Of a DNA stretch of 64,000 nucleotides, positions 11,654-19,453 are shown in pieces. The translations under genes and the position numbers were made by a program. Position 1 is the stretch's first letter, and the number at the start of each line of letters is the position of its first letter. The stretch comes from Nannocystis punicea (lineage in GTDB: Bacteria > Myxococcota_A > Polyangia > Nannocystales > Nannocystaceae). The stretch spans positions 2,170,001 through 2,234,000 of the forward strand of contig NZ_CP114040.1 in the NCBI RefSeq assembly GCF_026965555.1, given 5' to 3'. Under the pieces are notes generated by a model. It was not told the origin of the DNA, did no database searches, and saw only the letters and a program-made list of their open reading frames with translations.

Positions 11654-13555
11654 CTACAGCGGCGCAAGGTTGAGGCCGCCCGGGTACCAGTAGCTCGTGT
11701 ACTGCCCGTAGCCGTAGACCTGCACGCCGAACGGCTGGGGGCAGGAGAGCAGGTGGTCGCCGTCGCCCTTGTTGCTCAGCGGGAGGCGGGCGACCGACCA
11801 GCCGGTGTTGCCGATCGCGGTCCAGCCGGGCTCGGGGACCACGAGGCCGTCGACGGTCACCGGGGCGCCGGTGGGGGCGATCACGTTGACGTAGTTGCTC
11901 TCGTAGTTGGTGGGCGCGTGGACGGCGTAGGTGGTGCGGAACAGCTCGGGCGGGACGGCGATCGTCAGGGCGGGGTCGCCGGTGTCGCCGCCGGCCTTCT
12001 GGCCGAGCATGTACTCGGCCACGGCGATGCGGGCGCTGGCGCCGATCCAGAAGTCCTGCGACGAGGTGAACTCGGCGTAGTCGCCTGGCTTTTCGAGCAT
12101 GGTCGGAGCGCCAGGTTGTGGCGGGTCGTAGGTCAGGGTGGTGGCCTCGGCGGTGGCGACGATCCGGATCATCCGCGCCTTCTTGGCCGCCGGCTTCTGG
12201 GGCGGCTTGACCAGCGGGGTGGTCAGGTAATAGCCGGTGGCGAGGTTCTGCAGCGGCAGGTTGCTCTCCTCGAGGTGGTCGCAGGCCTGCTTGTCGAACG
12301 GCACGTTGGTGCAGGCGTGGGCGCCGATCACCTGCACGGGCGCCGAGGCGCTGACCAGGGTGCCGGTCAGGTCGGCCTGGTCGGGCGTGCCGCCGGCGAC
12401 CCCCGAGATGACCAAAAGGACATCCCCGGCGTTGAGCAGCACCTGGCCGTGGCCGTCGGCGCCGATGCCTCCGCCCGGCAGCACCGGCGCGCCGGTCTTC
12501 GACGGCGTGACCTCGACGACGGTGCCGTCGAGCCGCGCGACCACCACGTAGGCGCCGGGCAGCGCGCCGAAGGTGTTGCGGGCGATCACCCGCGTCGCCG
12601 CGCCCCACACGTTGGTGGGCAGCAGCAGGCTGGCGTCGTTCGAGTAGGAGAACTGCTGGCGCTTGTCGTACTCGAGCGGGCTGTATTGATAGACCGAGAC
12701 CGGCCGGTCGGAGCGCAGGCGATAGGCGCCGGCCTGCACGATCCCGCTCGCCTTCGGATCCTTGAGCGCGTCGACCCACGGCAGCGGGGCGACCTCGACG
12801 TCGCCGGGCCCGACCTCGAAGGTGTCGAGGACTTGGTCGTCGCGGGTGATCGTGATCTGCGCCGGCTCGTCGGTGGTGTTGGAGACCGCGACCGCGAAGT
12901 TGAAGCTGGCGTCGACGATGTTGGGCGTGACCGTCGGGTAGTAGTCGCAGCCGATGTAGCTGGCGTCGAGCGCGTCGCTGGCACAGTGGCCGACGCAGCG
13001 GCCGGTCTCGGGCTCGCACACCAGGCCCTGCAGCGGATCGCACAGGCTCTCGACCATGCCGAGGCCGTCGGCGCGACAGTGCTTCGAGACCGGGCCGTCG
13101 CACACGTCGGTGCCGGGCACGCACAGCACGCAGCCGAGGGTCGGTACGCACACCTCGGGGCAACGGATCGACTCGATGATGTTGCCGTCCTCGTCGCAGG
13201 TGAGCGCGACGTCGCCGTCGCATGCGACCTCGCCGGCGGGGCACTCGGGCACCGGCGTGCCGGTGGTGCCGGTCGTCTCCGACGGGTCGTCGGTGGTGCC
13301 GCTGACAGCGCCGGTGGTCATCTGTCCGCTCGTGCTGTCTGGACCGGGCTCGCTCGTGGGCGCGTCGGTGGTGGTCGGCGCCGGTTCGCCGGAGGTCGAT
13401 GTGGTCTGCGCGGGCGCCGACGTCGAGCCCATGACCTCGGTCGCGCTCTCGTTCGGCGTCGTGATCGCCGGCGACGAATCGTCGCCGCACGCGTGCGCTC
13501 CGAAGATCGCCACGCCGCCGATCGCCACGTTCGCAAAGAGCCGCCCGAACCGCAT
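11654..13555 (-). CDS. IgGFc-binding-domain lipoprotein
   Basis: The protein has 633 residues. ATG 13555 gives an export signal, MRFGRLFANVAIGGVAIFGA then HAC, with the Cys at residue 23 and a Gly-Asp-Asp start common to lipoproteins here. A Thr/Ser/Pro linker of about 75 residues follows. A Cys-rich segment then contains repeated C-x-G-DVALTC-type motifs (CDGDVALTCDEDG, CDGPVSKHCRADG). The main domain from about residue 205 opens with YIGCDYYPTVTPN and has the features of the IgGFc-binding N-terminal domain (SDRPVSVYQYSP, SNDASLLLPTNVWG, VQVIGAHACTNVP). It is predicted to be surface-exposed and perhaps adhesive. Its paralogue at 52614-54515 has the same order of parts. The gene converges on purQ, and a 14-bp repeat array ends 8 bp from its stop codon. 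Confidence 0.88.
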   Translation of the reverse strand: MRFGRLFANVAIGGVAIFGAHACGDDSSPAITTPNESATEVMGSTSAPAQTTSTSGEPAPTTTDAPTSEPGPDSTSGQMTTGAVSGTTDDPSETTGTTGTPVPECPAGEVACDGDVALTCDEDGNIIESIRCPEVCVPTLGCVLCVPGTDVCDGPVSKHCRADGLGMVESLCDPLQGLVCEPETGRCVGHCASDALDASYIGCDYYPTVTPNIVDASFNFAVAVSNTTDEPAQITITRDDQVLDTFEVGPGDVEVAPLPWVDALKDPKASGIVQAGAYRLRSDRPVSVYQYSPLEYDKRQQFSYSNDASLLLPTNVWGAATRVIARNTFGALPGAYVVVARLDGTVVEVTPSKTGAPVLPGGGIGADGHGQVLLNAGDVLLVISGVAGGTPDQADLTGTLVSASAPVQVIGAHACTNVPFDKQACDHLEESNLPLQNLATGYYLTTPLVKPPQKPAAKKARMIRIVATAEATTLTYDPPQPGAPTMLEKPGDYAEFTSSQDFWIGASARIAVAEYMLGQKAGGDTGDPALTIAVPPELFRTTYAVHAPTNYESNYVNVIAPTGAPVTVDGLVVPEPGWTAIGNTGWSVARLPLSNKGDGDHLLSCPQPFGVQVYGYGQYTSYWYPGGLNLAPL

Positions 13556-14420
13556 CGCAGAAACTGTATCGCCGCGGAGAATCTGGTGGTGATCACGCAG
13601 CCACGCGCGAAAACCGGTGCTGCTGGCGGCGCGGGCGCGATATGACTCCTTCGCCGTGATCGTCGTCGGCGTTGTTGTGCTCTGCGTGTTTGTGGTGTTC
13701 GCAGTGTTCATGCTCGCGGTCCGCGACGTCAGACGCTGCGGCAGCGAGCACGACCATGCGCGCGCCGCCGACCTTCGCGCGAGCGAAGGGACGAACACGA
13801 ACCTCGACGTCGCGCGCTGCGATCGATCCCGCGCCGTGCATCCTCACCAGCTCGGCGCGTCCGCCCGCGCGCGGGGCGAGACGGCGAGCGAGCGACGGCA
13901 GGATCGAGAACGACCGGGCCGCGCGCCGCGGCGCCGCTCGGCCGACGTCGCGCTCGCAGGTGCGAGCGAGCGACGCGACGACGTCGTGGAGCGCGGCGAA
14001 CTCTGCGAGCGAGTCCCACCTCGGCTCGCGCTTCACTCGGCGACGCGGTCGCCGGCCGAGCGGCTGGCGGAGACGGCGTGCGCGTGGGGTCGGGGGACGC
14101 GGCCTGCGAACCACGCCGGCGTTCGCGGCGCTGCGCGGAGCCCTGCGCGCGTCACGAGCTCGACGTGTCCCCGCGGCCTTCGTGATCGGAACTGCGCGTA
14201 GATCCGCGGCGCACGCCGGCTTCGCGGCCGTCGGGCGCGAGAACAGCCCTGTGCGCGAGCAGTGCCTGCGCACAGGCGCGATCGACCTGGCGGTGTCGCA
14301 CGACAGCGACTGCGCGGACCCCGAGGCGGCCCGGGAGTGCAGGATCGGCGCCGCGCGGCCCATGTCGTTGCAGCGCGGCCTCGGCGCGCGGTGGTCCGCG
14401 CGTCGGTGCAAGCGTGATTG
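13556..14420. other. Gene-poor stretch, about 865 bp
   Basis: Several ORFs are open here on both strands, but none shows the codon bias, start context or recognisable sequence of the real genes. A G/T-rich segment near 13655-13720 would encode a Val-rich helix on the + strand, but the rest of that frame is Arg-rich and unlike a protein. I annotate nothing inside. It should include the promoter of the IgGFc lipoprotein. Confidence 0.5.
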
Positions 14421-14446
14421 GACATGTTTATAAAGACATGTCTTGA
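14421..14446 (+). repeat. 14-bp palindromic repeat pair
   Basis: Two units, GACATGTT at 14421 and GACATGTC at 14435, lie 14 bp apart and are followed by TTGAGG. They sit directly beside the long tandem repeat, each copy of which also contains a GACATGTC unit. Confidence 0.8.
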
Positions 14447-14451
14447 GGAAA

Positions 14452-15545
14452 ATGAACGATCGAGCATGCTCACGAGGACATGTCGCCGGTGCTCAGCCGC
14501 GTGCAGCTGCTGCGAGCCGGGGCGGAAGCCGAGGACCGCGCCGTCGAGACCGACGAGAGTGACAATGATCGATCGAGCATGCTCACGAGGACATGTCGCG
14601 GGCGCTCGGCCGCTGCAGCGGCCACTGCGGACGCGTGCAGCTGCTGCGAGCCGGGGACGGAGCCGAGGACCGCGCCGTCGAGGCCGACGAGAGTGACAAT
14701 GCTCGATCGAGCATGCTCACGAGGACATGTCGCCGGCGCTCGGCCGCTGCGGTCCCTGCGGACGCGTGCAGCTGCTGCGAGCCGGGGCGGAAGCCGAGGA
14801 CCGCGCCGTCGAGACCGACGAGAGTGACAATGCTCGATCGAGCATGCTCACGAGGACATGTCGCCGGTGCTCAGCCGCGTGCAGCTGCTGCGAGCCGGGG
14901 CGGAAGCCGAGGACCGCGCCGTCGAGACCGACGAGAGTGACAATGCTCGATCGAGCATGCTCACGAGGACATGTCGCCGGCGCTCGGCCGCTGCGGTCCC
15001 TGCGGACGCGTGCAGCTGCTGCGAGCCGGGGCGGAAGCCGAGGACCGCGCCGTCGAGACCGACGAGAGTGACAATGCTCGATCGAGCATGCTCACGAGGA
15101 CATGTCGCCGGCGCTCGGCCGCTGCGGTCCCTGCGGACGCGTGCAGCTGCTGCGAGCCGGGGCGGAAGCCGAGGACCGCGCCGTCGAGACCGACGAGAGT
15201 GACAATGCTCGATCGAGCATGCTCACGAGGACATGTCGCCGGTGCTCAGCCGCGTGCAGCTGCTGCGAGCCGGGGCGGAAGCCGAGGACCGCGCCGTCGA
15301 GACCGACGAGAGTGACAATGCTCGATCGAGCATGCTCACGAGGACATGTCGCGGGCGCTCGGCCGCTGCAGCCGCGGACGCGTGCAGCTGCTGCGAGCCG
15401 GGGACGGAGCCGAGGACCGCGCCGTCGAGGCCGACGAGAGTGACAGTGCTCGTTCGAGCGTGCTCACGAGGCCATGTCGCCGGCGCTCAGCTGCTGCAGC
15501 GGGTCACTGCGAACGCGTGCAGCTGCTGCGAGCCGGGGCCGAAGC
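14452..15545 (+). repeat. Long tandem repeat, about 9 copies of a 113/131-bp unit
   Basis: The landmark GAGCATGCTC occurs at 14462, 14575, 14709, 14840, 14953, 15084, 15215, 15328 and, as GAGCGTGCTC, at 15456. Spacings are 113, 134, 131, 113, 131, 131, 113 and 128 bp. The two main lengths differ by an 18-bp piece near the middle. Each copy carries AGCATGCT-N6-GACATGTC, that is two units of the 14-bp repeat. The last copy overlaps the 3' end of the FG-GAP gene and matches its coding sequence (PGSQQLHA), so the array looks like repeated copying of that gene end. The units abut with no unique spacers. Overlapping + strand ORFs through it are by-products. Confidence 0.92.
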
Positions 15546-16689
15546 TGAGGACCGTGGGGCGGGCGCCGTCGAGGACGACGACGGAGGCGCCGAGGCCGGC
15601 GGCGCGGCGGGACTGGGCGGGGCCGAAGCCGCCGCGGCCGTCGCCGGGGACGACGTGGACGGCGCCGCCGTCGGCGGCCGCGGCGACGAGGTCGAGGTCC
15701 CCGTCGAGGTCGAGGTCGGCGAGCGTGGCGTCGCCGAGCGGGCCGGGGACGAAGTAGCCGACGGCCGAGTACTCGACCGGGCCGTTGTTCACCAGCACCG
15801 CCGCGACCGGGCTGCCGGCGCCCGGGCCCGCGCCGTCGACCAGCGCGACCAGGTCGTGGCCGTCGTCGCCCGCCAGCGGCGCGCCGAGCAGCGCTCGCGC
15901 GCCGCTGCCGACCACCCGCCGCTGCAGCACTTGCGAAAAATTGCCGCGGCCGTCGCCGCGGACGAGCGTGATCGCGGCGTCGCGGCGGCTGTCCCCGAGG
16001 ACAGCCAGGTCGAGGATCTGGTCGCGGTCGGCGTCGACGAGGGTCAGCGCGGCCGGCTGGGCGGCGGTCGGCAGGCCGCTGCGCTTGCCCTCGGTCAGCT
16101 CGCCGTGGCCGTCGCCGAGCAGGGCGCGGACGGCCTTGCCGCCCTCGTCGAGCGCGAGCAGATCGGCGGTGTCGTTGCCGTCGAGCCGCGCCACCCACAG
16201 CGCGGCGGGGGTCGAGTGCAGCGGCGTCGCGCCGGCGATGAACTCTCCGCGGCCGCGGGCCAGCAGCACGTGCAGCGCGGGCGGATCGTCGGCGCCGATC
16301 ACCAGGTCGTCGAGGCCGTCGTTGTTGAAGTCGCCCGCCGCGATCGCCGTGGGGGTCTGCGGGATCGGCACGCGCATCGACTGTTTGAGGCCGCCCTGGC
16401 CGTCGTGAAGGAAGAACACCGCCGCGCCGCCGCCGGGGCCCGCGACCGCGAGGGCGAGGTCCTTGACGCCGTCGCCGTCGAGGTCGGCAAGGGCGCCGCT
16501 GACGGCCGGGCCGCCGAGATCGATGCGCGCCGGCTCGCCGAGGCAGGGGCCGGGGGCGACTGTGTTGTCGCCCGTCACCGAGGGGAGGGCCTGCTTGAGC
16601 GGAGTCCGGATCGTCGGAGCGCAGGCGAGGAGGTCGCACAGGAGGAGACCGAGGCCGAGGACGCGAGACACCGAGCGAGGGGCGGACAT
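15487..16689 (-). CDS. FG-GAP/VCBS-repeat lipoprotein
   Basis: The protein has 400 residues. ATG 16689 gives a lipoprotein signal, MSAPRSVSRVLGLGLLLCD then LLAC. Five or more beta-propeller blades carry calcium-loop motifs of the FG-GAP/VCBS type: DLDGDGVKDLALAV, DFNNDGLDDLVIGA, DGNDTADLLALDE, DADRDQILDLAVLG and DLDLDGDLDLVAAA. Such propellers are typically extracellular and bind ligands or partners. The stop codon lies inside the last copy of the 113/131-bp tandem repeat, and the final residues (GSQQLHAFAVTRCSS) are the parent of the repeated peptide. The divergent neighbour is the M15 peptidase. A longer in-frame start at 16788 exists but would bury the lipobox. Confidence 0.85.
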   Translation of the reverse strand: MSAPRSVSRVLGLGLLLCDLLACAPTIRTPLKQALPSVTGDNTVAPGPCLGEPARIDLGGPAVSGALADLDGDGVKDLALAVAGPGGGAAVFFLHDGQGGLKQSMRVPIPQTPTAIAAGDFNNDGLDDLVIGADDPPALHVLLARGRGEFIAGATPLHSTPAALWVARLDGNDTADLLALDEGGKAVRALLGDGHGELTEGKRSGLPTAAQPAALTLVDADRDQILDLAVLGDSRRDAAITLVRGDGRGNFSQVLQRRVVGSGARALLGAPLAGDDGHDLVALVDGAGPGAGSPVAAVLVNNGPVEYSAVGYFVPGPLGDATLADLDLDGDLDLVAAAADGGAVHVVPGDGRGGFGPAQSRRAAGLGASVVVLDGARPTVLSFGPGSQQLHAFAVTRCSS

Positions 16690-16879
16690 CGGCCGGCGAA
16701 ACGCTCGCGCCGCGGGCACGCTTACGCCGCGCCTGGAGAGGTCGGGCGACCAGGGAGACGCGGGGGCGACGTCGAGTGTGTCGGTCACGGGCCCCGACGT
16801 TACGCTCGCCCCACACCGGCGAGAAGGAGGACTTGCGTGCCCGCGAGGCCGGGGCTAATAGCGGTATGAGGGGGCGGAA

Positions 16880-18205
16880 ATGCACGAAGCACCATGGATG
16901 GTCAGCGTCGCGCTCGGTTCGATCATGCTCGCAGGTCCGGCGTGGGCTGGGCCGCACGCGGGGGCGGATGATTTCGCCGGCGCGCCGGCGCCGGAGCACG
17001 CCGGGCCGCACGAGCCGGAGCCCGACGACCCGGTCTATTTCGACGGCTCGCTGACGCCGACGTACGCAGTCGACTGCGACGAGCACGAGGACGTCGGCTA
17101 CGTCCAGGGCGACGCGTTCACGATCACCGTCGTCACCGTCGACGGCAAGCCGGTCGAGGTCGAGACCGCCAACGCCTACCACGCGATGCAGCAGGCCGCC
17201 GCGGCCGACGGCGTCGGCATCAAGGTCGTCAGCGGCTTCCGCACGATGGCCGAGCAGCAGTACCTCTACAACTGCTACATCAACTGCAATTGCAACAACT
17301 GCAACCTGGCCGCCAAGCCAGGTTACAGCAATCACCAGAGCGGCCACGCGCTCGACCTCAACACCGCGGCGGCCGGGGTGCTCGCGTGGCTCGAGGCGCA
17401 CGGCGACGAGTTCGGGTTCGAGGCGACGGTGCCGAGCGAGGACTGGCACTGGGAGTGGTGGGGCGGCGGGCCGGCGACGAACGGGCCGTGCGGGACGCCG
17501 GACTACCGGGCCGAGTACGCCGGGCAGTCGTTCCCGCTGGCCTCGCAGCCGCCGGTGCTGCTGATCGTCGGCGAGTGCATCGACGCGTGGATCGATCTGC
17601 GGAACACCGGCGACGCGGCCTGGAACGGCGACACGCGGCTGGCCCCGACCCCGCGCGACCAGCCGTCGTCGCTGCACGATCCGGCGACGTGGCTGTCGCC
17701 GATGCGGGTCGCCACCGCCGGCGAGGTCGCGCCCGGGGCCGTCGGCCGGTTCGAGTTCCGCCTGTGCGCGTCGGCCCCCGGCGAGGTGTTCCAGACCTTC
17801 TCGCTGGTGCAGGAGGGGACGACGTGGTTCGCCGACAAGCCGCTCGGCGGCGGCCCGCCCGACGACCAGCTCGAGGTGCGCGTGCTGGCGGTCAACCCGG
17901 CCCCGCCGCTGCCGCCGCCGACACCTCCTCCGTTGCCGCCGCCGCCGGGCCCGAGCTCGACGGGGACGTCGGGCGCGGGCGAGAGCGGCGGCGAGTCGGG
18001 CAGCGGCGAGTCCGGCGACGCGACGTCGACCGGCGAGGACGAGGGGTCGGGTTCGGCCAGCCACGGCGCGAGCGCGGGCGCGAGCGCGAGCGGGACCGCG
18101 GGCGTGGCCGGCGACGAGGGCTGCGGCTGCCGCAGCTCGGCGCCGGCGGGCGCGTGGTGGCTGGCCGTCCTCGGGCTGCTCGGGCGCAGGCGACGGCGCG
18201 GGTGA
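16880..18205 (+). CDS. M15-family (VanY-like) peptidase with MYXO-CTERM tail
   Basis: The protein has 441 residues. A signal peptide (MHEAPWMVSVALGSIMLAGP, then AWAG) is followed by an M15 D-Ala-D-Ala carboxypeptidase domain at about residues 55-200. The zinc and catalytic motifs are visible: SGFRTMAEQQYLYN, SNHQSGHALDLN and EDWHWEW. It should cut peptidoglycan stems or related peptides outside the cytoplasm. A beta-sandwich-like segment follows (WIDLRNTGDAAWNGDTRL). Next come a Pro-rich stretch, a long Ser/Gly/Glu/Thr linker, and a C-terminal GCGCRSSAP, hydrophobic helix and Arg run typical of MYXO-CTERM surface sorting. The Cys-rich loop NCYINCNCNNCN inside the peptidase domain is unusual. 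It converges with the GspC-like gene across a 14-bp repeat array. Confidence 0.9.
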   Translation: MHEAPWMVSVALGSIMLAGPAWAGPHAGADDFAGAPAPEHAGPHEPEPDDPVYFDGSLTPTYAVDCDEHEDVGYVQGDAFTITVVTVDGKPVEVETANAYHAMQQAAAADGVGIKVVSGFRTMAEQQYLYNCYINCNCNNCNLAAKPGYSNHQSGHALDLNTAAAGVLAWLEAHGDEFGFEATVPSEDWHWEWWGGGPATNGPCGTPDYRAEYAGQSFPLASQPPVLLIVGECIDAWIDLRNTGDAAWNGDTRLAPTPRDQPSSLHDPATWLSPMRVATAGEVAPGAVGRFEFRLCASAPGEVFQTFSLVQEGTTWFADKPLGGGPPDDQLEVRVLAVNPAPPLPPPTPPPLPPPPGPSSTGTSGAGESGGESGSGESGDATSTGEDEGSGSASHGASAGASASGTAGVAGDEGCGCRSSAPAGAWWLAVLGLLGRRRRRG

Positions 18206-18218
18206 TGGGTGGCCTTGT

Positions 18219-18300
18219 GGACATGTCATCGAGGACATGTCCATGAGAACGTGCTCGTTCGGGCATGCCGCGAAAGACATGCCCGTGCGCGCTTGCGCGT
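18219..18300 (+). repeat. 14-bp palindromic repeat array (6 units)
   Basis: Units start at 18224, 18238, 18252, 18266, 18280 and 18294. Their cores are GACATGTC, GACATGTC, AACGTGCT, GGCATGCC, GACATGCC and a decayed CGCTTGCG. The array links the 3' ends of two convergent genes and reaches the stop codon of the GspC-like gene. The change from GACATGTC to GGCATGCC keeps the palindrome. Confidence 0.9.
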
Positions 18301-18965
18301 CAGGGCGAGCTGACGTCGCGCTTGCGCACCTCGTCCTTCAGCGAGGCGACGTCGATGGCGACCGCCACAGGCTGGCCCTTGCGCTCGATCTCCAGGCGGA
18401 TGATCGGGCGCTCGCGATCGCGGATGAGCTCCACCAGCGTCTCGGCGATCGACATCCCGCCCTCGCGGTTGATGGGGACGCCGTTGACGGCGGTCAGCAG
18501 GTCGCCGTTCTTGAGCCCGAGCACGTTCGGCAGGCTGCCGGAGCGGATGGCGTAGAACTTGAGGCCGCGCATCTGGCCGTCCTTGAGGGACGGCAAGATC
18601 CGCGCCTCGTTGCGCAGGAGGAACGGGTTGTGGCGCAGCGTCTGATAGAAGCCGAGGTCGACCACGCAGCGCCCGGCCTCGACGCAGCGCACCGAGTCGT
18701 CGGGGATCGCCAGCTGCGGCCCGACAAGCGGGTGCGCGGGCGCGGGCACGGCGACGGGCGGGTGGATGATGGCGATCGGGGCCACCGTCGGGGCCGGGGG
18801 AGCCGGCGGGGCGATCGGGGTCATCTCGTGCCGGATGTGGATCGTCGGCGCCTCGGAGCACGCGGGCGGCGGGGCCTGGTTCAGCGAGACGACGAAGAGG
18901 GCCGCGGCGGCGCCGGTGAAGGCGCAGGCGATCGGGAAGGCGAGGGTGCGGAGGAAGCTGCGCAT
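18300..18965 (-). CDS. GspC-like PDZ protein
   Basis: The protein has 221 residues. The N-terminal signal anchor (FLRTLAFPIACAFTGAAAAL) is followed by a Pro-rich linker and a C-terminal domain with FLLRNEARILPSLKDGQMRG, KFYAIRSGSLPNVLGLKNGD and LLTAVNGVPI. This is the usual reading of the periplasmic PDZ domain of type II secretion protein GspC. In the family, GspC links the inner-membrane platform to the secretin. No other complete Gsp gene is nearby, so the partner may be elsewhere or this may be an orphan GspC-like scaffold. The start ATG 18965 is preceded by GAGGAC on the template side, and a repeat unit lies just upstream. The gene lies downstream of the secretin-N-like gene on the same strand. 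Confidence 0.78.
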   Translation of the reverse strand: MRSFLRTLAFPIACAFTGAAAALFVVSLNQAPPPACSEAPTIHIRHEMTPIAPPAPPAPTVAPIAIIHPPVAVPAPAHPLVGPQLAIPDDSVRCVEAGRCVVDLGFYQTLRHNPFLLRNEARILPSLKDGQMRGLKFYAIRSGSLPNVLGLKNGDLLTAVNGVPINREGGMSIAETLVELIRDRERPIIRLEIERKGQPVAVAIDVASLKDEVRKRDVSSP

Positions 18966-18967
18966 GA

Positions 18968-18992
18968 GGACATGTCCTTTGGGTCGGGTCAG
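18968..18992 (+). repeat. 14-bp repeat pair upstream of the GspC-like gene
   Basis: ACATGTCC at 18971 is followed 14 bp later by a weaker TCGGGTCA. The pair lies within the 107-bp spacer between two same-strand genes, 3 bp from the start codon at 18965. Confidence 0.55.
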
Positions 18993-19072
18993 TTTCGGAG
19001 CGCGGGCCGGCTGGGGTCGGCCGTGAAGAGGGTCGAGGAGGCGAGCGGCCGGGACGAGCCGCGCGCGGAGGA

Positions 19073-19396
19073 TCAGGGGGTGCCGGCGAGCAGGTCGGCG
19101 AGGACGCGGCGGACGTCGGCGTGACCGGCCGGAGTTGCGAACACGATGAGGGTCGCGTCGCGGCCGTCGTGGAGGATCGCCCGCACGTCACCGCGGTCGG
19201 GGCGGACGTCGAAGATGTCCTTCAGGACAGATGCGAGCGAGCGGACGTCCTGGTAGGCGACCGGGATCCGCGCGGCGACGACGCCGTCGGTCGAGGCCGC
19301 GGAGCGGACGGGCGGGCGCCTGGCCGCGGGCGCAGCTGCGTGGGCGACCGGGCCGGAGAGGAGCGTGACGGCGAGGACGGAGCGCGCGAGGACCAT
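19073..19396 (-). CDS. Small exported protein like one secretin N-domain
   Basis: The protein has 107 residues. MVLARSVLAVTLLSGPVAHA is a signal peptide. The mature part has the pattern of a secretin/GspD N1-type subdomain: IPVAYQDVRSLASVLKDIF, then LHDGRDATLIVFATPAGH and ADVRRVLADLLAG. The family normally has several such domains followed by a gated barrel. Here there is a single one and a stop, so it is either a stand-alone adaptor or a remnant. The neighbouring GspC-like gene, 107 bp downstream on the same strand, suggests a shared role in a secretion-like assembly (inference). A weak 14-bp repeat pair (AGATGTCC near 19215, ACAGATGC near 19229) lies inside the coding sequence. Confidence 0.6.
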   Translation of the reverse strand: MVLARSVLAVTLLSGPVAHAAAPAARRPPVRSAASTDGVVAARIPVAYQDVRSLASVLKDIFDVRPDRGDVRAILHDGRDATLIVFATPAGHADVRRVLADLLAGTP

Positions 19397-19453
19397 GCCT
19401 CACCCTTGAGCAAGGGCGATGCCAGCGGCTGCTCGCGCGAGGCGGCCGGCAAT

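Noticed and set aside
13617..14433. ORFs of 194, 253 and 272 residues in the gene-poor stretch
   Set aside because: No codon bias, no recognisable domain and competing frames on both strands. A Val-rich helix on the + strand is not followed by plausible protein.
14452..15545. CRISPR array
   Set aside because: Whole 113-134-bp units are repeated head to tail with no unique spacers, and no cas genes are near.
14418..15757. Chain of 113-174-residue + strand ORFs
   Set aside because: They are the same frame pattern read through each copy of the 113/131-bp repeat. Starts fall at the ATG of each GACATGTC unit, overlapping in a regular way, and the code is Arg/Ala/Cys-rich without bias.
18300..19396. 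Type II secretion operon
   Set aside because: Only a GspC-like and a single secretin-N-like protein are present. No GspE, F, G, or full GspD lies nearby.
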